This document shows, in pieces, positions 48,560-59,559 of a stretch of DNA of 64,000 nucleotides (position 1 is the first letter of the stretch; each line of letters begins with the position of its first letter). The DNA is taken from assembly GCA_026874595.1 (NCBI GenBank), contig CM049311.1, positions 17,383,676 through 17,447,675 on the forward strand, given 5' to 3'. The translations under genes and the position numbers were made by a program. The stretch is from Sipunculus nudus (taxonomy: Eukaryota; Annelida; Sipuncula; Golfingiida; Sipunculidae). The notes beneath the pieces are model-generated. The model did no database searches. It worked only from the letters and a program-made list of their open reading frames with translations, and had not been told where the DNA came from.

Positions 48560-49735
48560 TCTTTTGTTATCCCGTCTTTATCTGGTTTCTGCTGTGATAC
48601 TGTGCTATAACATATCATTAAGGCATGAAAGAACATCGGGCAACGAAATATATGTTGTGTGAAAGACCTAGTGTTGAATCCTTGACATATATTGGCCTTA
48701 AAGAAAAACATGTGTTCATTTTGAGGCCATGGAGGTACAAATTCAGTGATACCAAGTTCTCAGAGATGTGTTGAGATTTGCAAAAGCTATGAAGCAAAAT
48801 ACACTGTGAAGACGATATTTATGAAAATACTTAACTTGCGTGTACATGCTTGTTTAATGTGTGCTATTTAGCTTAATTTGAGAACCTATTGTTAAATATG
48901 CATATACAGTTGTGCCGACAGAATTTTTTAGCACGTTTAGACTCAATATTGTGCATATTTTACAAACATGACTTTGTCATTTTTAAGGAAAATTTAGGGG
49001 TAGCGATAGAACAATGCCTCCGAAGAGGCTGTAAGAGAGTCCCATACAGCAGACACAACGCAATTTTTTCTCGAAATTTAACAGATAAGAAATGTGCTCC
49101 AAATTACATGGACATGTAATCATGTGCTTTCTTATAATCATTGTAATGTATCATGATCATTGCTTTTACATATTACAGGACATATTAAATTTTGATATCG
49201 GATTTCAGTGTACGGACGGAGGTTCGATTCCAGAGGCCTAAGCAGCGTCGGGAGTGGCGCCGTCCTATCTGGTTCCGGTTTAGCTGGTTCCGGTGGTTCA
49301 GGTTGGTGTCATAATCAAAAAGAATACTAATTAATAATGTATTTAGTGACAACTGATCTATAAGAGAAACGAGCATATTCACGTTGATATCATTTTCGGG
49401 TCAGAAAAGGTATATGTCATGGTAACTGAGGAAAGGTTATTTGTAGAAATGCAAATTTAAGTATCCAGCATGCAGCGGAAATTTCTTGCATTTTAAGAAA
49501 TACTTAGATCCGTTTCCAAAATTTTGAAGCTTGTTTGCATTAAAACGCCTGTGAATGGCTGCAGGTGGGATTGTCTACATTGTGTTAAAAAATAATTTAC
49601 CTAAACCAGAGAATCTGGAAAATAAACTGCAATGAACTGAACGAGTTTTACGGGCGATTTTATAAATCTAACCTCACAGGCGTGTGCACATCCGTTAAAC
49701 ACGTTTGAAACTTGTTTGGAACAGGATGACTTAAT
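48560..49735. other. No gene recognised
   Basis: A box B-like word GGTTCGATTCC at 49,223 has no matching box A. Nothing else stands out. Confidence 0.5.
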
Positions 49736-49739
49736 GAAA

Positions 49740-50440
49740 ATGGAAAGATTGAAGATTAAAGGAAAGGGAATGAAAAACATGAACTTTTTATAATTAATGG
49801 TCAGATGGTAGAACAAGAAAGAGAATATAAAGATCTTGGTACTATAATTGATGACAAATTCACCCCCTCGAAACTAAATTGGCAAACATTAACAAAAAGG
49901 CTGTTCCCCTTGGGAAAAGTACACAGGATGAAGGTTGACTAATAATAATTTCTAAAAGTTAGTAATACAGTCTGTCCATACATTTTGTATTGCCTCAAGA
50001 ATGTAAAAATGTTGTTTGAGCTCTTCTGTTGTATATCACATGGAAAGCAAAGCTCATCATGGCCGATCCCTCTCATGTGCTTATAGACTTATATTACAAC
50101 CTGAGATCGGAAAAAAGGCTAAGAGCCATACATACGGTGTCGAACAGCAAGATATAGTAAGACTTTCGGTCCATTAAGTTAAAAAAGTGAAAGCTACTGT
50201 GGCATAATATGATTTAATTATTTATTGATTCATAAATTAATTTAAGTATAGGGTAGATTCTCTGTTATATGTATAATGTCTGTAATTTGTTTTACTTATG
50301 TGTGATCATGTATTGATAAATACTTCCTGTGATATAAGATTGTCATTTCTCAGTTACACTTACCTGTGCTGTGTCTACTTCCTGTGCTGTAAATGCTTGC
50401 AATCAAAATTTTTGACAAATAAAGGCTTATCTTATCTTGT
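49740..50440 (+). mobile_element. 3' end of a non-LTR retrotransposon (second LINE type)
   Basis: The + strand reads LFIINGQMVEQEREYKDLG and TIIDDKF near 49,780-49,860, then FPLGKVHRMKVD, and IQSV-like SNTVCPYILYC near 49,965. KAKLIMADPSHVLIDLYYNL near 50,050-50,110 is the C-terminal SDPSHVLxxxF block of LINE reverse transcriptases of this type. An AATAAA and the simple tail AAAGGCTTATCTTATCTTG at about 50,420-50,440 mark the 3' end. Stops show decay. It differs from the LINE in the cassette units. Confidence 0.7.
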
Positions 50441-50809
50441 CCTAATAGTCATTTTAATTATATTCCTAATTTGAGGGTTAAATTTAACATTTAAAATTCG
50501 ACTCGTGTATGATAGAGAAGCGTTTGGACAGGATTCCCTGTCTGATATAATTTTTTTTGTATATAATTTTTTTTTTGAATATATAATTAAAAAATATATT
50601 TTTTGATAATTTTCTAACTCTTTTTTCCTGGATGTCACTAATTGTTGCATGAAGAGGGATAGTGTAAAACTTGTATATTCCATTTTATAAAATATCTTTC
50701 AGTGGCGTCAGACACGGGAAGGCTTATATCTTTATTTTATCTTGGGGGCGATTTTGTATCTCCGTGCATGCATTTAGGGCATAGATTGAGAAAGAAGGGT
50801 AAAGAAATT

Positions 50810-51520
50810 GAATGATAAAAGTGGCAAAGGGTGATTCTCAGTTTAACTACGACCTATGCGGCCCTAAAGGACTGAGTTTTGTTTATTTTTCATTGACATG
50901 CTCAGTTCATGGTCTCTTAAAATGAATATCAGTGTGAAAATTACACTGTTTGATAGCACTGTATCTTTAGAGTATGGAATAAAAATTACGATAGCAGACA
51001 GTTTTTTGCGACTTTATTAATAAAGTATTTTGCACGTTTATTCACTTTCCGAGCCGCCGACAACAAGTAAGTATTATGTTTAAAATAATTAAACCTTTTT
51101 ACTCTCTCTCTTGATTCAGGTAGTAGTATTCAGTACTAGTTACAAGTAAACCACAATGCCTGTTTTCAGTGTTGTATGCAGGTTATATGAACAGGTGAAG
51201 TGATCTTTTTCCCCAAGAGATTCTCTCAAGAAAATCTCTGTGATTTGTGCTTTTTAATAAAATTCATATGGAAATTAACAAGATCCAATGCTTTCGGAAA
51301 TTACTTTAGGCTTGTTAATTGCTTTTATTTTGCTCGAGAAAGCAAAGAGGATAATAAGTGTAAAGTGGCACAGATTGATTCTCGTATGAAACTACGACCT
51401 ACGCTGCCCTAATTGATTCTGTTTTGTGTTTTTGACTCACTAATGGTCTCTTTTAAATGACACTTATGTCAGAACTAGACAGCTCCGTAGCACTGCATTT
51501 CTGCTTGTTTCTATAAAAAA
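50810..51520. repeat. Pair of diverged ~200-bp repeats
   Basis: The block around ACTACGACCTATGC(G)GCCCTAA...ATGGTCTCTT...GATAGCACTG at 50,810-50,965 recurs at 51,355-51,510 in the same orientation, strongly diverged. Nothing coding is evident. Confidence 0.6.
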
Positions 51521-51721
51521 TGTCCTTGAAATACCATTGCCTCATCTATGAACGGATCGTTGCGGATCAAGTCACAAAAATTTAGGGTTCTCAATATACT
51601 GGAGTGAAGCTGTATAAACTCTATTGTGTGGATAGTTTTTTTTTGTAGTTTATTTCAGGAAGTGTCGGGATAAAGCCTATCCTACAAGATAATTTTGACA
51701 AAACATGCTTTTGTTTAAATA

Positions 51722-51784
51722 TGGCTGTCCCGATTACTAAACCAGAAACCACCGTGGCTCTTACCACATCCCCTGCAACAGCAT
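51722..51784 (+). CDS. Thr-rich cassette exon relative with lost acceptor
   Basis: A 63-nt segment, phase 1-1, reads AVPITKPETTVALTTSPATA and ends at a good donor (GTAAGC). TTVALTT repeats the junction sequence formed by the other cassettes. The expected acceptor AG directly before TGGCT reads TA, so splicing into it at the family position should fail; an upstream AG at about 51,687-51,688 keeps an open frame and might be used. It is the leftmost recognised cassette of lectin gene 2. Confidence 0.45.
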
Positions 51785-53445
51785 GTAAGCAGGATCAAAG
51801 TATTAAGGCATTTTTCAGCATTATCTGATTATGCTACCCGGGATTATATATCCTTATCTGTATCGAGAAATGCTTTAATTTGAAGTCCGAAATGGTTTGA
51901 AGTCAGCACTGGGATAAAACGGTCTTTCCTGTTTTTGCGGATATTATGTTATCTATATAATTAATACGCAGTTGTGTCCTTCTAGACAATTGTTTACCTG
52001 CTTAAGTTCTGGCCTGGCTTTCCAAATTTTTCCCACGTATTATCGTTTTCCTCCTCCAGGGAACGTTTGTTTTGTTTTGCAGGATTATTTCCTATAATCT
52101 GTAATAATTTTGATTTTACCTCATAGGTGCCTCTATTTCGTTTGTGCTTTAAGGTGCTCAACGCAAGTCACGCTTTTTCTGGAGGCACTTTTGGGACTTT
52201 CCGGGAGCTATTTCGATGTTTGAAAATGAAAGGCTGTTCAAAAGAAAGTCCAACAACTGAAACCCAGTTCAAGGGGGTGGGGTGGGGTTGCACTCACATT
52301 TTCTTTTAAGATCAGCAGTCTCCAGGGATATTGAAACAGATTACCGCTAGATGGTATAGGCAATATATGAGATCTTATAGACCGGTAGGTATTCTTTTAA
52401 CAAACAAACCTACAGAGTCTACTAACCTCCGTCAGAATCTCCTTATCAGTCATTTGTTCATATGTACTCTTTTCATGTATAAATACTGTCACGCTTCAGT
52501 AAGCGGTTTCATCTGGCGAGTAATAAAACAAATACATACGCAAAGGCGGTTTCTACATGGGGACAGCGAAATCGTCATAATGGTGTTATTATAGATAGTG
52601 GCGATTCTTACCTTCAAATTAATGGATTTTTTCATACAGTTCTACCCATTTATGTGTCTGTAACATGCATAAGATTATTCACGAATTTTTTCAAAGTATC
52701 TTTCTTGAACTTTCATTTGGCTTTAGTCGTAACATTTCTTCAAATCATTTTATCAGGAGATGCCTTCTTTATGGAATCGTTATATACATTATATTGTCGT
52801 CTCTCCAGTAAAGATGTTGTTTATCATTATAAACAAATAATTCGTAGACCCGTCATGCCTCACGCCATTTGGCAAAGCGTATTTCTCTGTGCGACTTGTT
52901 GTATTCCATAATTTGCCATTCCTTGTGGACTAGTATCTATACTGGAAGGAGTTTCATTGAGGATTCTACCAAAAGTAAACTTAATATCATATAGTTAACC
53001 ACATCTAACTAATTGTTACCGAAGCTTGTGATTAAACTATGCAACATTCAGTCCCTACAAGCTTTTTACTTAATTTATCTGATAGCACCGTAGACCTTCC
53101 ACGAATTAATGTAGTATTATATTAAAAGAGAACAGAATTATTACTTATATCGTATTAATTCCTGTCAGACTAAATCACACAGTATTACCATACATTTCTA
53201 TAAGGTTCCGGAAGGACGTCAGCTCCAGCCGTTTCAAAAACAAAAAGACAGAAAATAACAGTGAACAAATAATATTAAATTCAGACTGTAAAATTGTTCG
53301 ACGACTGAAAGTACTTAGAAGGTTGATTCTTAATCAATCATTTTTTGAATATTAATAAACACTCTCTTTTGAGTTGGGTCGGGTCAATATGCTTGCAAGT
53401 TGTCGTATATGAATTTAAAAAGTGTTATAATCCTATTTAATATAT
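51785..53445. other. No gene recognised
   Basis: No convincing exons. Several short open stretches (for example 52,654-52,911) lack splice context or family similarity. Confidence 0.5.
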
Positions 53446-53519
53446 ATTTAATTATACGCATTATATATATTTTCTCCGAGAGCAAAAACAAAGTTATAAC
53501 ATTTCCATTTGGTTAATAC

Positions 53520-54640
53520 AAACAAATTCTACAGTAAATGAATTAGCAGACATTTTCTCTTCTCTTCTGTGAGACTTTAGATTAAATGAAGGAGATCAAT
53601 GTTGTGTTTTTTCTGAAAAATATAAATTTTTCGAAATGGCATAAAGGAATCTTACATAAGATAAAGCATATTGATGAAAAATGACACATTTCCTTTATGG
53701 TTTAAATATTTCTGAATGAATGTTCTAATATGTGGGAGGAGAAAGGAAAGCCAATTTAGAATATCAATTCTATAACAAATTTGATATATATAAGTATTGA
53801 CGGCACAGTTGATTTTTTGTCATGTTACATAAGACTTTTCGCAGACGTACAACACTTTGTCAACTTATCCAAAACTATTTCTAATATGAAGAGTGGTTTA
53901 TGTTCGAAAAAAGCTTGGGCAGAGAAGTGTCTAGTGAAGTATTTTTCCCGGCAGAAATAAAGGCTATGGACATTTTGCATTCACTGACCATTTAAATCCA
54001 TCTTTGACTTTCTCTGGTTTTACAATGCCTTAAACAAATTTCATTTCTGAAGTTTGAAAGAAAGCATACAAAAGAACTGATATATTGAACAAAATTAAGT
54101 ACCCATCTGATATGCTAACAATAGAAATCATGAATAAATCCCTTGTATTTCTTATATCAGAATATGGAAGTATCATGTGGACTAATTAAAAAAAACGACA
54201 GATTCAAATTACTTTGACAGGATCCAGTTATTTGCAACAGAATTATTACGGGGACACTTTACGGAACCAGTAATCGGGATATATATAATGAACTTGGATG
54301 GAAGAACTTGCAGGATCGTAGAAAAAATCTTAATTAGCAATGTTATATAAAATAGTCCATTTGTTTGTTCCAAGCTACTTGGAACAGTATGTCAAAGACC
54401 TATTCACAAACCTGTGCAGTATCCCCTACGAAACAGCCATAATTAAGATTTTTCAGATGTTTAACATGTCTGTTCACGGAATCGTTTATTTCACATACAT
54501 GTCGTGTCTGGAGTAGTCTCAATGGTTAACTGAAAACTGCTCAAGTACCGCATAATTCAAGATAAGTTAAATGGAATGAAAAGGAAATCAAGTCAGCACT
54601 ATTTTAAATGAAATAGAAATTTAGGAATACTCCATGCAAA
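53520..54640 (+). mobile_element. LINE relic, chimeric copy
   Basis: Matches the LINE at 55,430-56,600, but at about 53,711-53,790 it contains a piece that in the other units lies upstream of the cassette exon (ATGTTCTAATATGTGGGAGG...). It then continues with LINE sequence equivalent to 55,725. It is a recombined, dead copy. Confidence 0.7.
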
Positions 54641-55099
54641 ATTAAGAATAAAATGTTGTGCTCTTAACGTTTTTTCCTTAAAGAATATCATACGTAATCT
54701 ATTCGGCTTTATTACATAATAATAAGAAAACGTTTCAAATCGTCCCGCGAATTTTTTTTTTTTTTGATGCTCAAATGTGGGTGTCCCGAAATTTTGTGTT
54801 CCCTGGCCTGCCTGATCTCTGTTATCACGTTCAAGAAAATTTGGAGGTTCAAGGAAATGTAGTGCAAATATTTCTTGGACACGTGTCCTGCCACGGTTTT
54901 TTTTTCACGCGAGTGGATTGTAAATTAGTTATGACTGGCAGTGCCAGCGAGCAATAAAAAGAGAACCGCAGCCAGTAAGGACTGAATGTTCTAATCCGAG
55001 GGAGGGGAAAGGAAAGGCAATTTGAAATACCAATACTATAAAAAATGTGATGCCATTGTGTTCAATAAAACATGTTCTTTTATTTATATTTTACTTGAG

Positions 55100-55159
55100 T
55101 GGCCCTAACCACCACATCGGCGTCCACAGTGGGTGCAACCACATCTCCAGAGACAACTG
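55100..55159 (+). CDS. Thr-rich cassette exon of lectin gene 2
   Basis: A 60-nt exon, acceptor TTACTTGAG (less pyrimidine-rich than its sisters, G in place of C before AG) and donor GTAAGT. Phase 1-1 translation is ALTTTSASTVGATTSPETT: eight Thr in 19 residues, suited to dense O-glycosylation. Flanking introns match those of 228-287 in copy A. Its lectin domain exons are expected beyond the right edge. Confidence 0.65.
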
Positions 55160-55429
55160 GTAAGTTATATACCTGTGTCATTAGGCTCAAGTCATCTCTC
55201 ACTGATACATGTAAAATTAAGACGATAGGGTCATCCCTGAATGGAGAAATATTCAGCATGTAGCGTGCAATCCTATCAAAAACAAGACAAACTGGTTCTA
55301 TACGATTCCTATATCTGTCCTAATTTGTATCTCCAAAATTACCGAGGAAACCATTTTTAAATTTACGCAATTTTCTCCGAGAGCACAAAAACATTATAAC
55401 ATTTCCATTTTGATTTATACAAGGAGATT

Positions 55430-56600
55430 CTACAGTAAATGAACTAACAGACATTTTTCATCTGTTCTGTGAGACCCTAGATAATAGGATGGACATTAAA
55501 GTTTTGTTTTGTGATATACATAAAGCTTTCAAAAGAATATGGCATAAAGGAATCTTTCTTCAGATAAAGAGAAATGATCAAAATGACACATTTCTTTAAT
55601 GGTTAAATGATTACCTACACAAAGGGCAACAACGAATCTTAACTCGGGATGTGTGTTTTGACTGTGGTATAATAAAGGGGGAGCGCAGGAGGGATCAGTC
55701 TCGGGAACAATTATATTTTTCATTAACGGCATAGTTGATTTTTTGTCATGTAATATAAGACTTTTCGCAGACGTACAACTCTTTGTCAACCTATCCAAAA
55801 CTATTTCTAATATGAATAGTTGTTTATGTTCGAAAAATGTAGGCATAGAAGTGTCTAGTGAAGTTTTTTTTCCGGCAGAAATAAAGGCTATGCACATTTT
55901 TGCATTCACTGACCATTTATCTCCAGCTTTGAACTTCTCTGGTTTTATAATGCCTTATACAAATAAACATAAAAGCCAACGTATACACTTTGGGCACGAT
56001 TAAACATGGGCTGGTCACATTTCTGAAGTTTGAAAGAAAGCATACAAATGAACTGATGTATTGAACAAAATTAAGTACCCACATGATATGCCAGTAAAAG
56101 AAATTATTAATAAATCCTTTGTATTGCTTATATCAGAATATGGAAGTATCATGCGGACTAATTAAAAAACGACAGATATAAATTACTTTGACAAGATCCA
56201 GTTATATGCAACCAGAATTATTACGGGGACATTTAATGGAAACAGGAATCGGGATATATATATAATGAACTTGGATTGGAGACCTTGCAGGATCGTAGAA
56301 ATAAATCTCAGTTGGCAATGTTATATAAAATAATCCATTTGTTTGTTCCAAACTACCTTGAACAGTATGTGCAAGACTTATTCTCAAACCTATGCAGTAT
56401 TTTTAGATGTTTAAGATATTTGTTCAAGGAATCGTTTATTTCACATACATGTCGTGTCTGGAGTAGTCTCAATTGTTCATTGACAACTTCTCAAGGATTG
56501 CATAATTCAAGATAAGTTAAATGGAATGAAAAGGAAATCAAGTCAGCACTATTTTATTGGGAAGAGAAAATTAGGAATACAACATGCAAATAAAGAATAA
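55430..56600 (+). mobile_element. LINE relic, best preserved copy
   Basis: Reading across frames gives NELTDIFHLFCETLDNRMD, VLFCDIHKAFKRIWHKGI (the FCDISKAFDRVWHKGL block of CR1/Jockey-group RTs), WLNDYLHKGQQRI, and at 56,190-56,240 KIQLYATRIITGT. At 56,276-56,515 an open frame, METLQDRRNKSQLAMLYKI...SRVWSSL-like, matches the usual C-terminus (WETLxxRRxxxKLxLxYKI...RxWNSLP). It is 5'-truncated and full of stops. It sits in the intron after the cassette exon. Confidence 0.8.
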
Positions 56601-57049
56601 AATGCTGTGCTCTAAACTTTTTTTCCTTTTAAGAATTTCATACGTAATCTATTCAGCTTTATTACATAATGATTAGAAAACGTTTCAAATCGTCCAGCGA
56701 ATTTTTTTGGATGCTCAAAAATGGGTTTCCCGAAATGTTGTGCTTCCTGGCCTGCCTGATCTATGTTATCCCATTCAACATAATTTGGAGGTTCAAAGAA
56801 ATGTAGTGCAAATATTGCTTGGACACTTGTCCTGCCATAGTTTTTTTTCCACGTGAGTTGATTGTAAATTATTTGTTGACTGGCAGTGCCAGCGAGCAAT
56901 AAAAAAGAGAACCGCAGCTAGTAAAAACTGAATGTTCTATTATGTGGGAGGGGAAAGCAAAGGCAATATAAAATATCAATTCTATAAAAAAGAAATTGGA
57001 TGCTATTGTGTTCAAAAAAACATGTTCTTCAATGTATATTATTCTTCAG

Positions 57050-57106
57050 TGGCCCTAACAACCAAACTGGCCTCCACCGTGGCTCCAACATCCCCAGAGC
57101 CAACTG
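57050..57106 (+). CDS. Thr/Pro-rich cassette exon of lectin gene 2
   Basis: A 57-nt exon, acceptor TATTCTTCAG, donor GTAAGT, phase 1-1, reading ALTTKLASTVAPTSPEPT. It is nearly identical to 1121-1177 in copy A, including flanking intron sequence, and is its direct counterpart. The open frame and both splice signals are kept, which suggests that selection has acted or that divergence is modest. Confidence 0.7.
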
Positions 57107-57577
57107 GTAAGTTGTATACCTGTCTTATTTGGCTCTAGTCAATCCCTCTCTGATTCTGAAGTGTGCAATCCTTTCAAAAGAAAACAATCAAGTTCTTAGT
57201 TCTGTCTCCAATATGCTGAGAAACTAATATTTAATTATACATAATTTTATCAGAGAGCAATGAAAGACTATAGAAATTCAATTTGGATTGATACCATGAT
57301 TCTACACTGAATGAATTAGCAGAATTGTTTCATCTGTTCTGTTGGACCCTTGATAAAAGGACGGACGTTTATGTTGTGGTTTGTGACATATGAAAAGCTT
57401 TCGAAAGTGTAAGGCATGAAGCACCCTTATATAAGGTAAAGCGGATTGGTATAGATAGCACTTGCTTTAGTGGTTTAAGGATTACCTGCACAATAGGCAA
57501 CAAAGAGTCGTAATCCAGGATAGGTGTTCTGGCTGTGGTATAATAAAGGCGGCAGTGCAGGAGGGAACAATCTTGGA

Positions 57578-57578
<1 letters not shown>

Positions 57579-57632
<54 letters not shown>
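57579..57632. repeat. (TA)n microsatellite, left of ribozyme
   Basis: Pure TA tract of about 54 bp at the left border of the hammerhead-bearing insertion. Confidence 0.97.
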
Positions 57633-57636
<4 letters not shown>

Positions 57637-57786
57637 TACAAAATGAAGACGAGTCAAGTATTTTCAGACATTTTACTACTACGTAGTTTCGTGCAAGATG
57701 TTGCTGCACTCGTCAGGTAATTATAAAGCTCTGGTGAAATGCCATAGAGCACTCTAGTAGTTGTTGCTTGCAGTAAACCTGCAGAC

Positions 57787-57789
<3 letters not shown>
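57633..57789 (-). mobile_element. Ribozyme-bearing insertion (Penelope- or retrozyme-like fragment)
   Basis: About 155 bp without a counterpart in the paralogous LINE at 1,783. It contains the hammerhead at 57665-57733. Hammerheads of this minimal type I form are known in Penelope-like elements and in small non-coding retrozymes of animals; which of these left the fragment cannot be told, since no Penelope reverse transcriptase is visible. Confidence 0.55.
57665..57733 (-). ncRNA. Type I hammerhead ribozyme
   Basis: On the minus strand all conserved core positions are present: CTGACGA, stem II GTGCA/TGCAC closing a loop, GAAA, a short stem III from CTACGTAG, then T-A directly before the expected cleavage site. 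Stem I is formed by TTAC just before the core and GTAA just after the cleavage site, with an internal loop and an outer CAGA/TCTG pairing. The predicted self-cleavage is between 57677 and 57676. Hammerheads cleave their own transcript and, in retroelements, release unit-length RNA or RNA ends. The match includes both core strands and three stems, so chance is unlikely; activity is not proven. Confidence 0.85.

Positions 57790-57837
<48 letters not shown>
57790..57837. repeat. (TA)n microsatellite, right of ribozyme
   Basis: Pure TA tract of about 48 bp at the right border of the hammerhead-bearing insertion. Confidence 0.97.
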
Positions 57838-57840
<3 letters not shown>

Positions 57841-59199
57841 TGCCATGTATAATAAGACTTTTCTTCAGACGATCTCTTCGACAACTTGTCCAATTCTATT
57901 TCTATTTTTAAATGTGATTCTTGTTCGACAAAGGTATGGGCAGATCAGTGGCTGGCGATGTTCAATCCGACAAAACTAAAGCTATGTACATTTCACTCGA
58001 CTATTTAAATCCTGCTTTTACTTTCGCTGGTTTTAATCTGTCTTAAAGAATATACATAAATACTTAAGTATAAACTTTCGGCAAGATTTGTCATGATCTG
58101 GTAACATTCAGGAGTATGCAAGAAAGCATAAAAGAGAATTGGTGTATTGAATAAAATTAAGTACCCACTTGATATTTGAAAAATTGAATAATTCCTTTAT
58201 ATTGTCTATATTATAATATGGACGTATCATGTAGACTTATGACAGACAGACCGATTCAAATGAATTGAACAAGACGCAGTTATATGCAACCAGAATTGTT
58301 ACTGGTATACTTAAAGGAACCGGTAATCGGGAATCTCGTAATGAATGCGGGTCCTATATTTTTGTCTCAGGTATTCCTGATAAATCCTATACATGTTTTC
58401 CATTCAGGGCACTGTATAAGCCCTAATACCGAGACAGACTGAAAACCAATTCATATGGTGACAATTATAACAGACATATGCATAAAATAAATACGTTCGT
58501 ATATCATGAGTAACAACATTCTAGTTTAAGAATAGGTGATTGATTTGTATTTGAAAGGAAGAAAAGGAAGGTAAGTGTATTCAGTATGTATGAAGTGCAA
58601 CAGGTCAGTTATGCATTTAATTGTGACTACACTATCTGGTGGGCACTGTATGGGGTGTCCCTATAATCAGCTTCAAACCATATCCTAACAATAACTGCTC
58701 TGGGAGGAGAACTAATTATTGGCTTTTCTTTACGGTAAAAACACGAGCCGAAGTCACTGACACAGTCAGAATTTTAAATATGTTTATGTTTTTAACGACT
58801 ATTAAACAATTTTAAAAACGTGTTTTTTATTGAACTAATATACATAAATTTAATTTTAAAAGGTCCAGATAAAGTACATCCCATATTCTTGCACTAGAGA
58901 TGCTTACTTCCGTGAGTATTACTTAGTATGATATGTAATTTTTGCGAGCATTTAATTTTCACGAATTAAAGGTACCTCGCGAATTTTGCAGTTCTACAGA
59001 AAAATAATATGTAGAGGTGACAGGGAATGTTTTCTGCGGTCTGACCCTACCACGCTCCTGATACTCTGATGTGGAATTTCGATATGGAAGCTTAATGCTC
59101 CTCTTTAGAACGAACGCCACATTTATGGCACAATTAAGGCAAACGGACTTTTTGAAGAAGTTCAAATTACAACCGCTGAATGGTGCCGAGCTTAACCTG

Positions 59200-59480
59200 T
59201 AGTTAAAATCCATCCATCTCGCGAAACCACTTACAACACTGACAGGAGCATGTACATATCGTTCACATGCATTACTTGACCATCTGCCAAGCAGCTTGAT
59301 CTCCCAATCTTGCATGTCTGCCGCTGCTGTATCTGTAGCTCTAGCTTTCGTGCTCTCTCCCTACGCCTCCTTTCCCTCCGCTTAGCAGTTACAGCATCTG
59401 TGGCACCATCTATACAGAAAGGATGAACACTAGATTGATCACTTAAAATTCCAGCTAACGCTAATATAAAACTCAGACAC
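59200..59480 (-). pseudogene. Tyrosine-recombinase transposon relic (copy B)
   Basis: Better preserved than the copy at 3,330. On the minus strand, HPFCIDGATDAVTAK corresponds to the conserved HSFRIGAAT box (its catalytic Arg is replaced by Cys). After a frameshift there follow ATDTAAADMQDWEIKLLGRW and SSNACERYVHAPVSVV, with GRWSS and the candidate nucleophile Tyr in ERY intact. This is the C-terminal catalytic half of a Crypton/DIRS/Ngaro-type tyrosine recombinase. Both frameshift and Arg loss show that it is inactive. Confidence 0.7.
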
Positions 59481-59559
59481 AACGTTAGAGTGCTTGTTTG
59501 CATCAAAACTTCTGCATAGAACACACGGCAAAGATGCTTGTCCGAGAGCAAAAAATGTT

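Larger units (their letters stand above)
57305..58440 (+). mobile_element. LINE relic with ribozyme-bearing insertion
   Basis: Counterpart of the copy at 1,440-2,460: the same degraded RT blocks (IKAAVQEGTI-like near 57,550; KTQLYATRIVTGI-like near 58,270). Between 57,579 and 57,837 it is interrupted by TA tract, ~155-bp insertion, TA tract. Confidence 0.75.

Noticed and set aside
49209-49240. tRNA box B-like GGTTCGATTCC
   Set aside because: No box A at the right distance upstream.
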